Source: Heterotrichella gracilis
Lineage: Eukaryota > Sar > Xanthophyceae > Tribonematales > Xanthonemataceae
Reading direction: 5' to 3'
Assembly: GCA_032358255.1 (NCBI GenBank)
Contig: JAULBX010011099.1
Location: 744,001-808,000 of the forward strand
DNA: 64,000 nt
Under the pieces are notes generated by a model. That model made no database searches, was not told where the DNA came from, and saw nothing but the letters and a program-made list of their open reading frames with translations. The position numbers and the translations under genes were made by a program. Below are positions 54,418-63,794 of the stretch, in pieces (the first letter of the stretch is position 1; each line of letters begins with the position of its first letter).

Positions 54418-57222
54418 ATGAAAAAAATTATTTTTAGCATCTGCTGTTTACTCTTTGTAAACCTTATTCTTGCTCAAACAGCCTTAAAAACAAACGATCC
54501 ATTGCCATTGGACCCTAAGACACGCAGCGGTGTGTTACCAAACGGCATGAAGTACTACATTAAATACAATGCCAAACCCGAAAAACGAGCCGAATTAAGA
54601 TTAGCCGTCAATGTAGGAAGTACTATGGAAAACGATGACCAGCAAGGCCTCGCGCATTTTGTGGAACACATGGCATTTAACGGATCAAAGAATTTCAAAA
54701 AGAATGATCTGGTGAATTATTTAGAAGGTATTGGAACAAAATTTGGTCCCGATCTGAATGCCTACACCAGTTTTGATGAAACCGTTTACATGTTGCAAAT
54801 ACCAACCGATAAAGAAGATATCTATAAAAAAGGCTTCTTAATTTTAGAAGACTGGGCGCATAATTTAAGTTTCGACAGTGTAGAGATTGAAAAAGAAAGA
54901 GGCGTTGTATTGGAAGAATGGCGTTTAGGTCAAGGTGCTTTTGAACGCATGAGTCGCAAATACTGGCCGGTGTTGTTTAAAGATTCACGTTATGCCGATC
55001 GTTTTCCCATTGGTAAACCGGAGATCTTAAAATCCTGTAAACAAAGTTTATTAAGAGATTTTTACAGAGATTGGTATCGTCCCGATCTGCAAGCCATTAT
55101 TGTGGTTGGGGATATTGATGTAGATGCAACCGAGAAAATGGTGAAGGAACAGTTCTCAAAAATTCCGTCGGTAAACAATCCACGTCCTGTGAAATCGTGG
55201 AACGTACCCGATCAACCCATTCAACGTGTGAGTATTGTGAGTGATAAGGAGTCGCCATACAATGTGTTGGAAGTGATGTATTTTGATGAAGCAAAAAAAA
55301 TAAAAACGTACAATGATTACCGTGAACACATAAAACGCGATCTGTTCAATGGCATGATCACTGCTCGATTAAATGAATTAACTAAGAAACCAAATTCGCC
55401 TATTTTGTATGGAGGTGCCGGATACAGTGGATCTGTGCGAACCAAAGATGCCTATAGCAGTTTTGCTTTATTTCCAAATGGAAAAGGTCTTCAGGCCTTG
55501 GAAATAATTGTTTCTGAAAATGAGCGTGTAAAAAAATACGGATTTACTGCCACCGAATTTGAACGTAAGAAAAAACAAATGTTGACGGAGTTTGAACAAA
55601 AATACAATGAGCGCGATAAAACGGAATCAAAGAACATCGTGTCGGAGTATGTGCGACTGTTTTTAGAAGGAGAAGCAGTGCCGGGCATTCAAAACGAATA
55701 TGGGTATGTAAAAACCTTGTTGCCAACCATTAGTCTTGAAGAAGTAAATCAATTGGCTAAAGTATGGATCAAAGCAAAAGGTGTCAATAATATGGTCATC
55801 ATGATGATGGCCGAAAAGGAAGGAAATGCCATTCCTTCTGAACATGAAGTAAGCAGTATTTATTTTACTACTGAAGACAATAAAGATATTGGGAAGTATG
55901 AAGATAAAGTAATTAGTACACCCTTGATCACCAAAATGCCTAGTCCTCAAAAAGTAACTAAAACAAGCGATAGAGGTTATGGCGTGACGGAATGGGTATT
56001 AGGCAACGGGGCACGAGTTCTTTTAAAACCAACTAATTTTAAGGATGATGAAATTTTATTCACTGCGCATAGTTGGGGAGGTACCAATCTGTATTCAGAT
56101 AAAGAATTTCGTTCAGCTGATTACAGCAATGCCATTCAGGAACAGATGGGCTTTGGAGATTTTGATGCCACATCAATGGAAAAATATCTGCAAGATAAAA
56201 CAGCCTCTTTGAATACAGGTGTAGGACCTTTATCAGAAAATTTAAATGGACGAAGCAGTAAAAAAGATATTGAAACTCTTTTTCAACTTAACTATGCCTA
56301 TTTCACACTTCCGCGCAAAGACAGTTCGGCCTTTGTTGCCTTTATGCAACAACAAACCGGCATCATTCAAAATATGAGTTCCGATCCACGTCAGGTTTTT
56401 AATGATTCCATTCGTTATATTCTTTCAGGTTACAATGTTCGCTCCAAACCTGAAACAGAGGCGAGCATGCGCGAAGTGAATTTATCGCGTAGTTTTCAGA
56501 TCTATAAAGAACGTTATTCAGATCCTGGTGATTTTGTGTTTACGATTGTTGGAAATTTTGACCTGGTAAGTATTAAACCCTTGGTTGAAAAATACATTGG
56601 TGGTATTTCGGCACCGATGAAAAAAGAACAACTTAAGGACATTGGCGTAAAAACACCTTCCGGAAACATCAACAAAACATTTAATAAAGGAAATGAACCA
56701 CGCACGAGTGTTCAGTTGATGTGGAATGGTGACATGGAATACACGCGTAAAAATCGTTTTGAAACCAGGGCTTTATCCAATTTATTGAATATAACCTTGC
56801 GTGAAAATCTTAGAGAAGACAAAGGCGGGGTTTATGGTGTAGGTATTTATCCGCAAGCAGAGCATTTTCCAAAAGGCAGCTACAAATTTATTTGTGTGTT
56901 TTCTTGTGCCCCTGAGAATACAGAGAAACTGATCGCAGCAGCAAAAGAAGAAATAGAGGCGGTAAAAACAAAAGGGTGCAGCGATATTAATCTAGGAAAA
57001 ATAAAAGAGACCTTATTAAAGGAACGCGAAGTGCAATTGAAAGAAAATAATTTCTGGTTGTCTTATGTCTTAAATGCAGATATCTATAACGAAAAACTGA
57101 GTGATCTGGATGTTTATACAGAATGGGTGAATTCATTGAAGAGCGATGATTTTAAACGTTTAGCCAATTATTATTTCAATGAAAAAGAATTTAAGCGCTT
57201 TGTTTTAAATCCCGAGAAATAA
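54418..57222 (+). CDS. Exported M16-family zinc metallopeptidase
   Basis: 934 residues. Signal peptide IFSICCLLFVNLILAQ. The catalytic inverted motif is H80-F-V-E83-H84 in GLAHFVEHMAFNGSKNF, with the downstream metal-ligand Glu in KERGVVLEEWRLG. Two M16 half-repeats are present; the second (from about residue 520, VTEWVLGNGARVLLKPTNF) lacks the HxxEH motif, as is usual in the family. A conserved substrate-binding region near the C-terminus reads LRENLREDKGGVYGVGIYP. A periplasmic peptidase for peptides or unfolded chains. 11 bases before the LolA-like gene. Confidence 0.93.
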   Translation: MKKIIFSICCLLFVNLILAQTALKTNDPLPLDPKTRSGVLPNGMKYYIKYNAKPEKRAELRLAVNVGSTMENDDQQGLAHFVEHMAFNGSKNFKKNDLVNYLEGIGTKFGPDLNAYTSFDETVYMLQIPTDKEDIYKKGFLILEDWAHNLSFDSVEIEKERGVVLEEWRLGQGAFERMSRKYWPVLFKDSRYADRFPIGKPEILKSCKQSLLRDFYRDWYRPDLQAIIVVGDIDVDATEKMVKEQFSKIPSVNNPRPVKSWNVPDQPIQRVSIVSDKESPYNVLEVMYFDEAKKIKTYNDYREHIKRDLFNGMITARLNELTKKPNSPILYGGAGYSGSVRTKDAYSSFALFPNGKGLQALEIIVSENERVKKYGFTATEFERKKKQMLTEFEQKYNERDKTESKNIVSEYVRLFLEGEAVPGIQNEYGYVKTLLPTISLEEVNQLAKVWIKAKGVNNMVIMMMAEKEGNAIPSEHEVSSIYFTTEDNKDIGKYEDKVISTPLITKMPSPQKVTKTSDRGYGVTEWVLGNGARVLLKPTNFKDDEILFTAHSWGGTNLYSDKEFRSADYSNAIQEQMGFGDFDATSMEKYLQDKTASLNTGVGPLSENLNGRSSKKDIETLFQLNYAYFTLPRKDSSAFVAFMQQQTGIIQNMSSDPRQVFNDSIRYILSGYNVRSKPETEASMREVNLSRSFQIYKERYSDPGDFVFTIVGNFDLVSIKPLVEKYIGGISAPMKKEQLKDIGVKTPSGNINKTFNKGNEPRTSVQLMWNGDMEYTRKNRFETRALSNLLNITLRENLREDKGGVYGVGIYPQAEHFPKGSYKFICVFSCAPENTEKLIAAAKEEIEAVKTKGCSDINLGKIKETLLKEREVQLKENNFWLSYVLNADIYNEKLSDLDVYTEWVNSLKSDDFKRLANYYFNEKEFKRFVLNPEK

Positions 57223-57233
57223 GTCCACGTTTC

Positions 57234-57923
57234 ATGAACAATAAATTAATTGGTGTCTTTTTTATCTTAATAGGATATCAGATCCCTGCTCAAAACGGAT
57301 CTGATATCTTAAAAAAGATGCATAGTACTTTTTTTCAAGGACCCTGCAAGTCTTATACCTTTTCTCAAAAGAACACTCATTATAAGAACGATACCGTCAG
57401 CGGTCAATCAGTTTGGCACGAGGCCATAGAGTTTCCGGATAAGTTCAGAATTGACTTTGGAGAAAGATCAGAAGGCAATTTTGTTGTGTTTAGAAATGAC
57501 AGTGTATACAATTACAAAAAGGGACAGTTGTTCAAGAGCCGCAGCGATTCAAACTCATTACTCTTATTGCTTGGAGGCATGTATTATAGAAGTCTGGAAG
57601 ATGTCATGTTACGAATTAAAAATGCCGGTTATGATCTTACCATACTTTCGCATCAAAAATGGAAGTCGGGCGAGGTGTATGTGATTGGTGCAAAAGTAGG
57701 GGACCTTCAATCGAATCAGATCTGGGTGAATAAAAAAACGCTAAGGATTGAACGACTTATTGAAAAAATAAATGAAAAGGATGTAATGGACATGCGTTTT
57801 GAAGCCCATCAAACCTGGTGCAAAGGTTCTGTGGAAACCAAAGTTTCTTTTAGAAGAAATGGAAAGTTAGAGCAAGTGGAGGAGTATTATGATTTGAAGG
57901 AGGTAGAACCACATAGGCACTAA
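57234..57923 (+). CDS. LolA-like outer-membrane lipoprotein carrier family protein
   Basis: 229 residues. Signal peptide LIGVFFILIGYQIPAQ. The remainder has the LolA-like beta pattern: ILKKMHSTFFQGPCKSYTFS, WHEAIEFPDKFRIDFGERSE, and VIGAKVGDLQSNQIWVNKK followed by LRIERLIEKI. Either a LolA homologue carrying lipoproteins to the outer membrane or a diverged relative; no partner LolB-like gene is seen. It may share a transcript with the M16 peptidase. The last codons (PHRH) and the stop codon lie at the start of a CACTAAG-type repeat. Confidence 0.75.
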   Translation: MNNKLIGVFFILIGYQIPAQNGSDILKKMHSTFFQGPCKSYTFSQKNTHYKNDTVSGQSVWHEAIEFPDKFRIDFGERSEGNFVVFRNDSVYNYKKGQLFKSRSDSNSLLLLLGGMYYRSLEDVMLRIKNAGYDLTILSHQKWKSGEVYVIGAKVGDLQSNQIWVNKKTLRIERLIEKINEKDVMDMRFEAHQTWCKGSVETKVSFRRNGKLEQVEEYYDLKEVEPHRH

Positions 57924-58204
57924 GGGCACATAGGTTCACTAAGCAAATGCCATTGCAGAACGAACTTTGGAAAAGTTAAACGAGAATCATCGGTCAAAAC
58001 TTTTTCAAAGTTTTGACAACTGCATTCTGCCTACTGCTCTTGCCAACTCAAACTTTCTGGGAGAACTTTGGAAAAGTTCAAACGAAAATCAACGGTAAAA
58101 ACTTTTCCAAAGTTTTGACCGTTGCATCCCGCCTCCTGCCAACTGCCTCCTGCTCCTGCCTACTTTATACTTAGTGTTCCTAAGTGTTCTAAGTGCCTTA
58201 GTGG
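57909..58204. repeat. 296-bp intergenic element with 35-bp inverted ends and a doubled hairpin
   Basis: The ends 57909-57943 and 58170-58204 are inverted copies of the CACTAAG-type element, matching at 27 of 35 positions. Inside are two direct copies of a hairpin unit at 57962-58025 and 58063-58127 (57 of 64 positions plus one extra base). In the second, AACTTTGGAAAAGTT (58064-58078) pairs perfectly with 58100-58114. Spacer phrases of the TGCCTACTGCTC and GCCTCCTGCC type follow each hairpin. The element begins inside the LolA-like gene end and stops one base before the hppD stop codon. Confidence 0.8.
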
Positions 58205-59365
58205 TTAGAGCGTCCCCCTCAAAGACTGCTCTCTTTCAATAGATTCAAACAAAGCTTTAAAGTTACCAGCTCCAAAACCTTTAGCACCCATGCGTTGAAT
58301 GATCTCATAAAATAAGGTTGGACGATCTTCTACCGGTTTGGTGAAGATCTGTAACAAGTACCCTTCTTCATCGGCATCTACCAAAATCGATAATTTTTGA
58401 AGTTCTTTAATGTCTTCCTTCATCATATCGCGGTGAACACCCAAACGTTTTGGAATTTCATCGTAATAGGCTTGTGGTGGTGGCGGTAAAAATTCTACAC
58501 CGCGTGCTTTTAATTCGGCAACGGTTTTAATGATATCATCGGTAGCCAAGGCCAAATGCTGCACGCCGGCACCTTCGTAAAAATCAATGTATTCTTCAAT
58601 TTGTGATTTTTTCTTTCCAACAGCCGGTTCGTTAATAGGAAATTTAATTCGGCCATTGCCATTACTCATTACTTTACTCATTAAAGCAGAGTATTCGGTT
58701 GTGATTTGTTTGTCGTCGAAACTTAAAAAATTCACAAAGCCCATCACTTCTTCATACCATTTTACTGTTGGATTCATTTGATTCCAACCCACATTACCAA
58801 CCATGTGATCAATAAATTTTAATCCCACCGGAGCTGGATTGTAATCGCTTTTCCAGGCTTTAAATCCGGGTAAAAATTCGCCTTTGTAATTTTTGCGCTC
58901 CACAAACATGTGTACAGTTTCACCATAGGTGTAAATTCCGGCACGTACTACTTCTCCGTTTTCATCCTTTTCCACAACCGGCTCCATATACACTTTGGCG
59001 CCGCGTTTCACGGTTTCTTCAAAGGCCTTGCGCGCATCTTCCACCCAAAGGGCGATCACTTTTACGCCATCACCATGTTTTTTTACGTGTTCGCCAATAG
59101 GAGAATCACTGGTTAAAGCGGTAGTTAATACAATACGAATTTTATCTTGCTTTAAAACATAAGAGGTGCGGTCTTTTAATCCGGTCTCTAATCCGGCATA
59201 AGCATAGGATTGAAAACCAAAGGCTGTTTTATAAAAGTGGGCAGATTGTTTGGCATTCCCCACATAAAACTCCACGTAATCGGTTCCTAAAAGCGGCAAA
59301 AAATCTTGCGCGCCTTCAAATATTTTTTCTAAACCGTATTCTACATTTTTTACTTCTTTTGCCAT
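58205..59365 (-). CDS. hppD: 4-hydroxyphenylpyruvate dioxygenase
   Basis: 386 residues, normal for the bacterial enzyme. Iron ligands by family pattern: His187 in FIDHMVGNVG, His270 in GVQHLALATDD and Glu354 in LFYEIIQRMG. The N-terminal domain (YVEFYVGNAKQSAHFYKTAF) is the degenerate first VOC domain. Converts 4-hydroxyphenylpyruvate to homogentisate in tyrosine degradation. No homogentisate pathway gene is adjacent. The gene stop is placed directly at the end of the 296-bp intergenic repeat element. Confidence 0.96.
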   Translation of the reverse strand: MAKEVKNVEYGLEKIFEGAQDFLPLLGTDYVEFYVGNAKQSAHFYKTAFGFQSYAYAGLETGLKDRTSYVLKQDKIRIVLTTALTSDSPIGEHVKKHGDGVKVIALWVEDARKAFEETVKRGAKVYMEPVVEKDENGEVVRAGIYTYGETVHMFVERKNYKGEFLPGFKAWKSDYNPAPVGLKFIDHMVGNVGWNQMNPTVKWYEEVMGFVNFLSFDDKQITTEYSALMSKVMSNGNGRIKFPINEPAVGKKKSQIEEYIDFYEGAGVQHLALATDDIIKTVAELKARGVEFLPPPPQAYYDEIPKRLGVHRDMMKEDIKELQKLSILVDADEEGYLLQIFTKPVEDRPTLFYEIIQRMGAKGFGAGNFKALFESIEREQSLRGTL

Positions 59366-59569
59366 GATCTTAATTTTTTAAAATAAATAATTTTGCCAAC
59401 ACTAATGCTGCAATTGTAAATAAACTTAATGCGTATTTAACTTTAATTCCAACTAAAATGTACTCTGTGTATTTTCTGAAGGATTAGCACCTTTCAAGCA
59501 CCAAAAGTAAGAATTATAAAAGAGACAAACAATAACCTAGGACCATCAATTTGAGAGAGTAAAATTGTT

Positions 59570-59577
59570 TATCTTTA
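59570..59577 (+). promoter_or_regulatory. Possible -7 box for the LamG/PKD gene
   Basis: TATCTTTA matches TAnnTTT with A for the final G. A TTTG at 59550-59553 lies 16 bases upstream, slightly short of the usual spacing. 16 bases before the ATG at 59594. Confidence 0.35.
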
Positions 59578-59593
59578 TATATAAAATCCCATC

Positions 59594-61072
59594 ATGAAAA
59601 TCATTATTATATTGTTTGGTGTATTGAATTTTATTTGTTTGAAAGCTCAAATAAATTTGGACTCTAATCTAACCGCCTGTTATGCACTTAATGGCAATGC
59701 CTTTGATCCAATTAATTCCTTAAATGGTTTTTTAAGCAACGTTAGTCCGGCTGCAGACAGATTTAACAATAACAACAAAGCTTTATCTTTTGATGAATTT
59801 ACTGCTAGTCTTGTTGAATTGCCAAACTCTATTTTATTAAAACCAAAAGCCATTTCATTTTCTGCCTGGGTAAAACCTGGGGTTGGATTTGGAGCGGAAA
59901 GATATGTACTTATGGCTCCTACAAATTCTTTGGGTATTAGTATGGCAGCCTATTCTTTATTTTTAAATGACTTTGGAAGCGGTATAAACTTTGTCGTAGA
60001 AAAATGCAATGGCAGTAATGTCGATTTTGTCTACACCTCTAATATCGCTTTGAATTCCTGGTATCATGTCGCCTTTACGGCAGATAGCACTTCCTTAAAC
60101 ATTTATCTCAATGGTGTTTTTCAACAAAGTGTTACCTCTGCCATGAATTTAGCTTATGGTTCCAACAAAAAGGTTTACCTCGGAGGAACGGGTGAAGCAG
60201 TAAATCCTGCTCCGTTTGCAGGACTTATAGATAATGTTCGATTCTACGACAGAGTAATTTCCGCTGCAGAAGTTAGCCAACTTTATTTAAACGATCCTTC
60301 TTGTGTAACAGCTTTAGCCTCGCCAATAGCCTCATTTTCTATAGCAGTTCCACATTGTTTAGGCACTCAAATTCAATTCACGGATCTTTCTTCAAACAAC
60401 CCCGACACTTGGATCTGGCAAGCGCCGGGAGCAATCGTGACAAATTCCTTAGACCCGAATCCAATCTTTACTTTTACTTCAGTAGGTATCCACACGGTTA
60501 ATTTATCGTGTTCAAATTCTTTAGGAACAAGTACCTCGAGTTTAACCTTGACCATAAACCCACTCCCTACAATAACAGTTGTTCCAAGTAGCACCCTATT
60601 ATGTAGATATATGACCTATACTATAAATGCCTTTGGTGCTCAGAATTATAGTTGGACTTCTCAAAATTCAGGATCTACCCTATTAAACACAGGTTCTTCT
60701 TATGTTTTTACGGCACTAAATACGAATACCTATATCGTTTTAGGCAGTGATTCTGTGGGATGTGAGTCCAGTGCTTCCAGAAAATTGAATACGGTTATTT
60801 GTGAAGTGTGGGGTATCAATGAAGATGAAAAAGTTAATTTGAAATACGATTTATTTCCTAATCCGGTCGAAAGTTTTGTAACGATAAAATTAGCTGAGGG
60901 AAAAATAGAGGAATTTGTTTTGAGAGATCTCTTCGGAAAAACAATTCTACAAGAGAAAGGCCTCGAAGAAAAGGAATTGACAATAAATCTCGAAGGACTG
61001 AGTAAAGGAATGTACTTTCTGCAAATATTTAATGGAACCAAGTCCGGTATAATTAAGCTTGTTAAGGAATAA
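59594..61072 (+). CDS. T9SS-secreted LamG/PKD protein
   Basis: 492 residues. Signal peptide KIIIILFGVLNFICLKAQ. Residues about 20-235 form a LamG/concanavalin-like domain (ALSFDEFTASLVELPNS, KAISFSAWVKPGVGFG, SLNIYLNGVFQQSVTSA, AGLIDNVRFYDRVISAAEV). A PKD-like domain at about 243-325 (FSIAVPHCLGTQIQFTDLSS, FTSVGIHTVNLSCSNSLG) and one Ig-like unit of the same style as the giant protein follow. The C-terminus is a type A sorting domain (YDLFPNPVESFVTIKLAEG). Probably a cell-surface carbohydrate- or ligand-binding protein. Confidence 0.9.
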   Translation: MKIIIILFGVLNFICLKAQINLDSNLTACYALNGNAFDPINSLNGFLSNVSPAADRFNNNNKALSFDEFTASLVELPNSILLKPKAISFSAWVKPGVGFGAERYVLMAPTNSLGISMAAYSLFLNDFGSGINFVVEKCNGSNVDFVYTSNIALNSWYHVAFTADSTSLNIYLNGVFQQSVTSAMNLAYGSNKKVYLGGTGEAVNPAPFAGLIDNVRFYDRVISAAEVSQLYLNDPSCVTALASPIASFSIAVPHCLGTQIQFTDLSSNNPDTWIWQAPGAIVTNSLDPNPIFTFTSVGIHTVNLSCSNSLGTSTSSLTLTINPLPTITVVPSSTLLCRYMTYTINAFGAQNYSWTSQNSGSTLLNTGSSYVFTALNTNTYIVLGSDSVGCESSASRKLNTVICEVWGINEDEKVNLKYDLFPNPVESFVTIKLAEGKIEEFVLRDLFGKTILQEKGLEEKELTINLEGLSKGMYFLQIFNGTKSGIIKLVKE

Positions 61073-61146
61073 TTAAGCATTTTGGACTTTTCGGATGGTT
61101 TTAAGAAATGAAATTAATTACCGGCTTAAGAACTATTTAAACCGGT

Positions 61147-62460
61147 TTAAACCAAAGTCCCATACAAATCAAAATCACTAGCCTCATAGATCTTCACCGT
61201 CGCAAAATCACCAATTCTTAAGTAGGTATCATTATCGGCTTTCACCAGCACTTCATTGTCCACATCCGGACTATCAAACTCTGAGCGACCAATAAAAAAC
61301 TCACCTTCTTTACGGTCCACCAAAATTTTGTAGGTCTTGCCCACTTTTTCCTGATTTAATTTATAAGAAATGTCTTGCTGCAAAGCCATAACCGCATCGG
61401 CCCGTTTGCGTTTTATTTTTTCAGACACATCATCTTTTAATAAATGCGCATGTGTATTTTCTTCGTGCGAATAAGTGAAAATGCCCAAACGTTCAAATTT
61501 GGTTTCTTCCACCCAACGCAACATTTCTTCGTGGTCTTTTTCTGTTTCACCGGGATATCCTGCAATGAGCGTGGTTCTGATGGCAATGCCCGGAACTTTA
61601 TCACGGATCTGATTCACTACATCGATGGTTTTTTGTTTGGTAATTCCGCGGCGCATGCTTGTGAGCATATTATCACTAATGTGTTGCAAAGGCATGTCCA
61701 GATATTTCGTCACATTTGGTCTGGCATTCATCACATCCAGCACTTCCATAGGGAAACCACTTGGGAAAGCATAATGTAAACGGATCCAGTCAATGCCTTC
61801 TACTTCCGATATTTTATCTAATAATTTCGCTAATTCGCGTTTTTTATAAATATCTAATCCGTAATAGGTCAGGTCTTGAGCAATCAACAATAACTCTCTG
61901 GTGCCTTTAGAAGCAAGGGTTTTAGCGCGAGAGATCAATTCTTCAATGGGTACGGAAATATGTTTTCCACGCATGAGAGGAATCGCACAAAAACTACAAG
62001 GACGATCACAGCCCTCACTGATCTTAAAATAAGCATAATGTTGAGGCGTTGTCAATAAACGTTCTCCCACCAATTCGTGTTTATAATCTGCTTTTAAGGT
62101 TTTTAATATTTTAGGAAGATCGCGGGTTCCGAAATAAGCATCCACTTCCGGAATTTCTTTTTCCAGATCTTTTTTATAGCGTTCGCTTAAACAACCTGTC
62201 ACATATACTTTTTCAACGGCCCCTTCTTTTTTCGCTTCCACATAACGTAAAATGGTGTCAATACTTTCTTGTTTAGCATTGTCAACAAATCCACAGGTAT
62301 TAATGATCACTATCTGATGGTCATCACCGGTTCCTTCATGTTCTACCTCAAATTTATTGGCTTTCAACTGTCCCATTAAAACCTCAGAATCTACCAGATT
62401 TTTGCTGCAGCCTAAAGTGACCACATTGACTTTATTTTTGCGAAGTGTTTTTGTTTTCAT
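61147..62460 (-). CDS. rimO: Ribosomal protein S12 methylthiotransferase
   Basis: 437 residues. MTTase domain with Cys18 in VVTLGCSKNLVDSEVLMG, INTCGFVDNAKQESID and VTGCLSERYKKD; the radical SAM cluster is CDRPCSFCAIPLMRG; and a TRAM domain ends the protein (VGKTYKILVDRKEGEFFIG). RimO adds a methylthio group to the conserved aspartate of S12. The MiaB alternative is less likely given SKNLVDSEVLMG and DVDAYFGTRDL. A TATCTTTG box on the minus strand is only 8 bases before the ATG. Confidence 0.95.
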   Translation of the reverse strand: MKTKTLRKNKVNVVTLGCSKNLVDSEVLMGQLKANKFEVEHEGTGDDHQIVIINTCGFVDNAKQESIDTILRYVEAKKEGAVEKVYVTGCLSERYKKDLEKEIPEVDAYFGTRDLPKILKTLKADYKHELVGERLLTTPQHYAYFKISEGCDRPCSFCAIPLMRGKHISVPIEELISRAKTLASKGTRELLLIAQDLTYYGLDIYKKRELAKLLDKISEVEGIDWIRLHYAFPSGFPMEVLDVMNARPNVTKYLDMPLQHISDNMLTSMRRGITKQKTIDVVNQIRDKVPGIAIRTTLIAGYPGETEKDHEEMLRWVEETKFERLGIFTYSHEENTHAHLLKDDVSEKIKRKRADAVMALQQDISYKLNQEKVGKTYKILVDRKEGEFFIGRSEFDSPDVDNEVLVKADNDTYLRIGDFATVKIYEASDFDLYGTLV

Positions 62461-62468
62461 GTGAAGGG

Positions 62469-62476
62469 CAAAGATA
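62469..62476 (-). promoter_or_regulatory. Bacteroidota -7 box close to the rimO start
   Basis: Minus-strand TATCTTTG matches TAnnTTTG. It ends 8 bases before the rimO ATG, which would leave a very short leader on the mRNA. Confidence 0.4.
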
Positions 62477-62624
62477 TGGATTTAAGGCCATTTGATGACA
62501 TATTCAGCGGCTTTAAGGGCCCGTAAATGCCAATTAAAGAAAAATTAGTAGAGAATTGCTTATTTTTATCGCAAATACTTCTGAATTTGGATGGAATAGG
62601 CTAAAAAGGGAGGAAAAGCAGATC

Positions 62625-63665
62625 ATGGAGAACGTTTTAAAACTCTTTCAATTTAAATATCTAAAAGCCTATTATCGCTTTTTTATTCCAGTTATTATTT
62701 TAAACAGCTTATTGGTGATTGGAACGGCAGGTTATATGATCATTGACGATTATTCTTTTTTTGATGCCTTTTACATGACGGTTATCACCGTGGCAACGGT
62801 AGGATATGGCGAAGTTCAACCCCTATCGGTGGCAGGCAAAATATTTACTTCGTTTTTAATTATCACGAGTTTTGGTACATTTGCTTATGCCGTTTCCTAC
62901 ATTACTAAGTTTGTGGTGGACGGGGAGTTAAATGTATTTTTTAAAAATCAACGATTGAACTCAGCAGTAGAAAAATTATCAGATCACGTCATCATTTGCG
63001 GTTATGGTCGTAATGGGAGACAAGCGGCACATGTGCTTAAAAAACAAAACAAACGATTTGTAGTAATAGAAAAGGAAATAGAACTCACCACACAGATCAC
63101 CCATAAATTTTCTGACCTGGTGTTAACAGGAGATGCTTCTCAGGATGAGATGTTGATCAAAGCCGGTATCATGAAAGCAAAAGCTTTGGTTACTACTCTA
63201 CCAAGTGATGCAGCTAATTTATTCATTGTGTTAACGGCTCGCCACTTAAACCCTAAATTGACCATTATATCCCGTGCCAGCGATGATGGTAGTGATACCA
63301 AATTAAAAATTGCCGGTGCTAATAATGTCATCATGCCCGACAAAGTAGGAGGGGCGCACATGGCGAGTTTATTGTTAAAGCCCGACGTGATGGAGTTTTT
63401 AGATTATATTACTTTGCAAAGCAGTGATGATATTAGTCTTGAAGAAATTCCTTTAACCACGGTTACTGAGAATCTTAAAAACAAAACCTTGAAGGAGTTA
63501 GAGCTGCGAAATAAGAGCGGTGCTAATATCATTGGCTACAAAACGGCCGAAGGCGAATACATTGTAAATCCCGGCGCAGAGACACTCATTGTGCCACATT
63601 CAAAATTATTTGTGTTGGGGAGTCCTGATCAGATAAATAAATTAAAAGAATTGCTTAAGAATTAA
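62625..63665 (+). CDS. Two-TM potassium channel with TrkA-N/RCK domain
   Basis: 346 residues from ATG 62625, preferred over a TTG-led longer frame because GGGAGGAAAAG stands just before it and the extra N-terminus is atypical. Two membrane segments frame the pore: FFIPVIILNSLLVIGTAGYM and FTSFLIITSFGTFAYAVSY, with the selectivity filter TVATVGYGEVQP. A Rossmann RCK domain follows (HVIICGYGRNGRQAAHVLKK) and a C-terminal RCK-C part (ELRNKSGANIIGYKTAEGEY). Conducts K+, gated by a cytoplasmic ligand, likely nucleotide or Ca2+. Convergent with the next partial gene. Confidence 0.93.
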   Translation: MENVLKLFQFKYLKAYYRFFIPVIILNSLLVIGTAGYMIIDDYSFFDAFYMTVITVATVGYGEVQPLSVAGKIFTSFLIITSFGTFAYAVSYITKFVVDGELNVFFKNQRLNSAVEKLSDHVIICGYGRNGRQAAHVLKKQNKRFVVIEKEIELTTQITHKFSDLVLTGDASQDEMLIKAGIMKAKALVTTLPSDAANLFIVLTARHLNPKLTIISRASDDGSDTKLKIAGANNVIMPDKVGGAHMASLLLKPDVMEFLDYITLQSSDDISLEEIPLTTVTENLKNKTLKELELRNKSGANIIGYKTAEGEYIVNPGAETLIVPHSKLFVLGSPDQINKLKELLKN

Positions 63666-63794
63666 GGAAGCTTTCTTGTTCGAACTTGCTTTAATAAGAA
63701 GGCCTAAAAAAACAATTACTGTTTTCTGAGAGATAAAACAATTCAATGTTGTTTAAGGAAGATGATTTTTGTTTAGCAGCTGCAAGGTGTAGTT

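Noticed and set aside
57909-58204. Small insertion sequence with terminal inverted repeats
   Set aside because: No transposase frame inside 296 bases and no clear target duplication; kept as an intergenic element of unknown mobility.
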